Of a stretch of DNA of 64,000 nt, positions 60,937 to 64,000 are shown piece by piece (positions within the stretch are counted from its first letter, which is position 1; each line of letters begins with the position of its first letter). The notes under the pieces are model-generated. The model did no database searches, was not told the DNA's origin, and saw only the letters and a list, made by a program, of their open reading frames with translations. Location of the stretch: the NCBI GenBank assembly GCA_028874365.1, contig JAPPJZ010000074.1:17810-81809 (forward strand). The letters are read 5' to 3'. Both the position numbers and the translations under genes were made by a program. The DNA comes from Chloroflexota bacterium (GTDB taxonomy: Bacteria; Chloroflexota; Dehalococcoidia; Bin125).

Positions 60937-61610
60937 GTCAGTCCGATGCCGTCCAGCGGCTACAGATTCGCTTCGCGGCGGAGGGTCCGCTGAAGTACGT
61001 CTCGCACCTCGACCTGATGCGTGTCTGGGAGCGGGTTTGCAAACGCGCCGGTCTGCCTCTGGCGTCATCGCGTGGCTTTTCGCCGAGGCCCAAGATTGCA
61101 CTCGCTGCGCCGCTGGCGGTGGGCGCGACCTCGGAGGCGGAGATTCTCGACCTTCTGCTGACTGAGCGCGTCGATTTGCAGTCAACGATGCGTGCTCTGT
61201 CGGACGAGCTCACGGCGGGACTCCGGATCATCGAAATCGGTGAGGGTCCGCTCAAGCAGGAGTCATTGCAGTCGATGCTGCGCGCGGCCTGCTACGAGGT
61301 TGAGGTGTCCGACCGTCGCTCGCCTGACGAGTGGCGGCTGGCGATTGACGAGTTGCTGGCTCGTGATGAGATTCCGTGGAGTCAACGGCGGGGCAAAGAG
61401 ACGAAGTCCTACGACCTGCGTCCGCTGATCCTCGAGATTGATTTGTTGGATGTGCAGGACGGGATCGCCCGGTTGGCGATGAGGCTGCGCAATGATGAGC
61501 GCGGCGCCGGACGTCCGGAGCAGGTCACACTTGCCCTCGGCGCGGTCGAGGAACCGACGCGCATTCATCGCACGGCGATTGAGTTGGCCTCGGAGCCAGT
61601 GACGGCATGA
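60933..61610 (+). CDS. TIGR03936-type radical SAM-associated protein (DUF2344)
   Basis: LQIRFAAEGPLKYVSHLDLMRVWERVCKRAGLPLASSRGFSPRPKIALAAPLAVG; ATGA overlap. Confidence 0.88.
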   Translation: MSQSDAVQRLQIRFAAEGPLKYVSHLDLMRVWERVCKRAGLPLASSRGFSPRPKIALAAPLAVGATSEAEILDLLLTERVDLQSTMRALSDELTAGLRIIEIGEGPLKQESLQSMLRAACYEVEVSDRRSPDEWRLAIDELLARDEIPWSQRRGKETKSYDLRPLILEIDLLDVQDGIARLAMRLRNDERGAGRPEQVTLALGAVEEPTRIHRTAIELASEPVTA

Positions 61611-62221
61611 AGCGGGTTCTTCTCCTGCGTCACGTGGAGTCGGAAGCGAACAAGGCTGGCGTCGGCCTGGGACGCACCGACTCTCCGCCGACCGCGCTGG
61701 GATTGCGGCAACTGGACGCTACAGTGGCGGCTCTGCGCGAGGAGGCGATCACTCGCGTCGTGACCAGTCCGCTTTCGCGAGCGCGACTGCTTGCCGAGGC
61801 GATCGCGGAATCTCACGGACTCGAAGCGGTTGCATGCGATGAGTTGCTGGAGCTTGATGTCGGCGAGATGGAAGGGCTTGAGTGGCCGGTTGCTCGAGCT
61901 CGATACGGCAAGTTCCTCGATGCCTGGCGGAGTGACGATTCGCTCAACGTCACGATGCCCGGCGGCGAATCGCTCGCCGATGTCTATCGCAGGTCGCACG
62001 GCGTCTTCGATGAACTCGTTGCCGACCGCTCCGATGGAACCGGCCTGATCGTGACGCACAACTTTGTCGTCAAACTGCTTGCGGCGCATGCCCTGGCAAT
62101 GCCACCGGACGCCTGGCGTCGAATCGACACGTCGTTGGCCGGGATTACCTCGTTTCGGATCGACGATGGCACGCCGGTCCTGGAGCGTCTGAACGATCGG
62201 CATCACGTCGCCGGTCTGTAG
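61607..62221 (+). CDS. Histidine phosphatase family protein
   Basis: LLLRHVESEANKAGVGLGRTDSPPTALGLRQLDATVAAL; VVTSPLSRARLLAEAIA. Confidence 0.88.
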   Translation: MKRVLLLRHVESEANKAGVGLGRTDSPPTALGLRQLDATVAALREEAITRVVTSPLSRARLLAEAIAESHGLEAVACDELLELDVGEMEGLEWPVARARYGKFLDAWRSDDSLNVTMPGGESLADVYRRSHGVFDELVADRSDGTGLIVTHNFVVKLLAAHALAMPPDAWRRIDTSLAGITSFRIDDGTPVLERLNDRHHVAGL

Positions 62222-62271
62222 CCGCTCGCAGAGGTGTAGAGTGCCAACGGCGGCGGCGCAGCTCGCGCAGC

Positions 62272-62679
62272 ATGGACGACACTACGGCCGATCCCTTGAC
62301 CGCGCCCAGGCGCCGGACCGAACCCAGGCCGGCGGCGTTGCCCTGGATTGTTCGGCGGATCGCGTTCGTCGGCGCACTGTTGGCGGTTGGCTTTGTCGTC
62401 TTTAGCGGAGTCGAGGGACTCGTCCAGGCCAATAGCCTCGACGACCGCATCGCGAGCACACAGGCGGAGATCGAGGAGCTACGGCGCGACGCGGATCAGC
62501 TCGCTGCGCTCGTCGCCTGGTTGGATTCCGATGCCTACATCGAACGCATCGCCCGCGAGGATCTCGGCATGGTCCGGCCGGGCGAGGAATCGTTCGCGGT
62601 TCATGCGCCGCAGCGCGGTCAGCTCGAGATCGTTAGCACTCCCTGGTGGGCCAATCTCCTCCCGAAGGACACCGAGTAG
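62272..62679 (+). CDS. FtsB/DivIC septum formation initiator family protein
   Basis: TM segment then coiled coil; YIERIAREDLGMVRPGEESFAV. Confidence 0.85.
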   Translation: MDDTTADPLTAPRRRTEPRPAALPWIVRRIAFVGALLAVGFVVFSGVEGLVQANSLDDRIASTQAEIEELRRDADQLAALVAWLDSDAYIERIAREDLGMVRPGEESFAVHAPQRGQLEIVSTPWWANLLPKDTE

Positions 62680-62697
62680 GTCCGGCTGGAGCATTTC

Positions 62698-63723
62698 GTG
62701 ACGCACCCGAACGTCCGCGCGATCCGCGAGATCGGACGCCGCGCGGCGCGCAACGTGGTTGAGCTACTTGGGGTCGGGTACGAGCGTCCGTTGATTGCGG
62801 CGGTGTCGGGAGGCGCGGATTCTTCGGCGATGCTGCTGCTGCTCGCCGACACCAGCGCCAGGCACGGTTGGAGCCTGCGGGCCGTACATGTTGATCACCT
62901 GATCCAATCGGAATCTGTCCGCGAGATGTTTCGATCGTCTAGTCGACAGCTCGCGGTTCTGGCTGGAGTGCCATACTACGTAGCCGAAGCGGACGCGCCG
63001 TCGGAGGCTGAACGTGCATCCGGTGGGCTTGAGGCGGCGGCTCGCGCGGTGCGATATCGGGCGTTGAAGGAAGTGGCGCTGGATTGCGGTGCGCCGGCCA
63101 TCGTCGTGGCTCACACGCGGGACGACCAGGCGGAGACGGTCCTGCTTCATATGATCCGCGGCTCGGGGCTCGACGGCCTGAGTGGGATGCCGGCGGTCCG
63201 TGATCTGCGCGACGGCGTGCGTCTGGGCCGTCCGCTGTTGGACGTGACGAGAGCGGAGACGGTGGCGGTCTGCGAGGCGTACGGTGTGACGCCGGCCGAG
63301 GATCCGTCCAATGACGAGCCGGCTTACATGCGAAACCGGGTTCGGCAATCGCTGCTGCCGATGCTCGAGTCGTTCAATCCGAACATCGCCGAGCGATTGG
63401 CCGAGCTGGCGAAATCGGTGGGGGCCGATCGCGAGCTGCTGGAACTGGTCGGCAGCCAGACGCTGGAGCAGGTGCGTGGAGCGAGCGGCGAGCTGGCGCG
63501 TCGGCAGTTCCTGGCGCTCCCGGGCCAACTCCAGGTACGCGTGATCAGGTCACTCTGCGCCGAGCAGGGGATCACGTTGACGGCGGAGCGCACGGCTGCG
63601 GTGCTGCAGGTGATTCTTCACGGTCATGGCGTGGTGGAGCTGTCTGGTGGACATCATCTGACTGTGGCGAGGGGCACAATTGCGCTTGTTCCACTGTGTC
63701 CACCGGAGGATGTGGCTGGTTGA
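62698..63723 (+). CDS. tilS: tRNA(Ile)-lysidine synthase
   Basis: LIAAVSGGADSSAMLLLLAD PP-loop; VAHTRDDQAETVLLHMIRGSGLDGLSGM; RNRVRQSLLPMLE. Confidence 0.94.
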   Translation: MTHPNVRAIREIGRRAARNVVELLGVGYERPLIAAVSGGADSSAMLLLLADTSARHGWSLRAVHVDHLIQSESVREMFRSSSRQLAVLAGVPYYVAEADAPSEAERASGGLEAAARAVRYRALKEVALDCGAPAIVVAHTRDDQAETVLLHMIRGSGLDGLSGMPAVRDLRDGVRLGRPLLDVTRAETVAVCEAYGVTPAEDPSNDEPAYMRNRVRQSLLPMLESFNPNIAERLAELAKSVGADRELLELVGSQTLEQVRGASGELARRQFLALPGQLQVRVIRSLCAEQGITLTAERTAAVLQVILHGHGVVELSGGHHLTVARGTIALVPLCPPEDVAG

Positions 63724-63959
63724 CATCGCAGATCGCGGCGGGCTAATATTGACGTCTGCGCAAATGCAGGGCGCATCGGTCGAGAGCAAGACGAGCGCCT
63801 CGCACGAGCCAGGCCTTAACAATTGGAGAGCGGAAGTCCAGTGTGCTTGGGGAGCCCCCCAAGTCCGGAATCGCGGCCGTCTCGATGCCTTTGGGCAGCG
63901 GGAGGGTGGCGATGTCCGAACAATCTCTACCTTTGCAGCCGAGATGATCGGCTGATCCA

Positions 63960-64000
63960 ATGGAGAGTTTGATCCTGGCTCAGGATAAACGCTGGCGGCG
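63960..64000 (+). rRNA. 16S rRNA, 5' end (truncated by window)
   Basis: ATGGAGAGTTTGATCCTGGCTCAGGATAAACGCTGGCGGCG. Confidence 0.96.

Overview
The window is a GC-rich bacterial genome segment, possibly Chloroflexota; this placement is tentative. It ends at the 5' end of a 16S rRNA gene. Left part: gene remnants at ~1-1.5 kb, heme/iron genes (HmuT-like lipoprotein, ferrochelatase, a HemQ gene with an in-frame TAA), an imelysin / di-heme oxidoreductase / imelysin / HTTM locus, and a one-piece histidine kinase-response regulator. The standout region is ~16.9-36.6 kb, which looks like a bacterial sterol biosynthesis and modification locus. It holds a sterol C-24 methyltransferase; a single ORF fusing squalene epoxidase to oxidosqualene cyclase; CYP51; an ERG24/DHCR7-type sterol reductase; a Rieske plus SDR pair resembling the C-4 demethylation enzymes SdmA/SdmB; a possible EBP-like membrane protein; a DAF-36/Neverland-like Rieske oxygenase paired with a FAD oxidoreductase; a GPP34-cytochrome P450 fusion; and an RND/MMPL transporter. 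The rest is mostly housekeeping: ffh-rpsP-khpA-rimM, gap, xerD-like, eno, uvrC, a four-tRNA cluster, AlgH/YqgE, methylmalonyl-CoA mutase genes, ftsB-like, tilS, and the start of an rrn operon. Dispersed and tandem palindromic repeats also occur. All family assignments are by reading motifs; no database searches were run.
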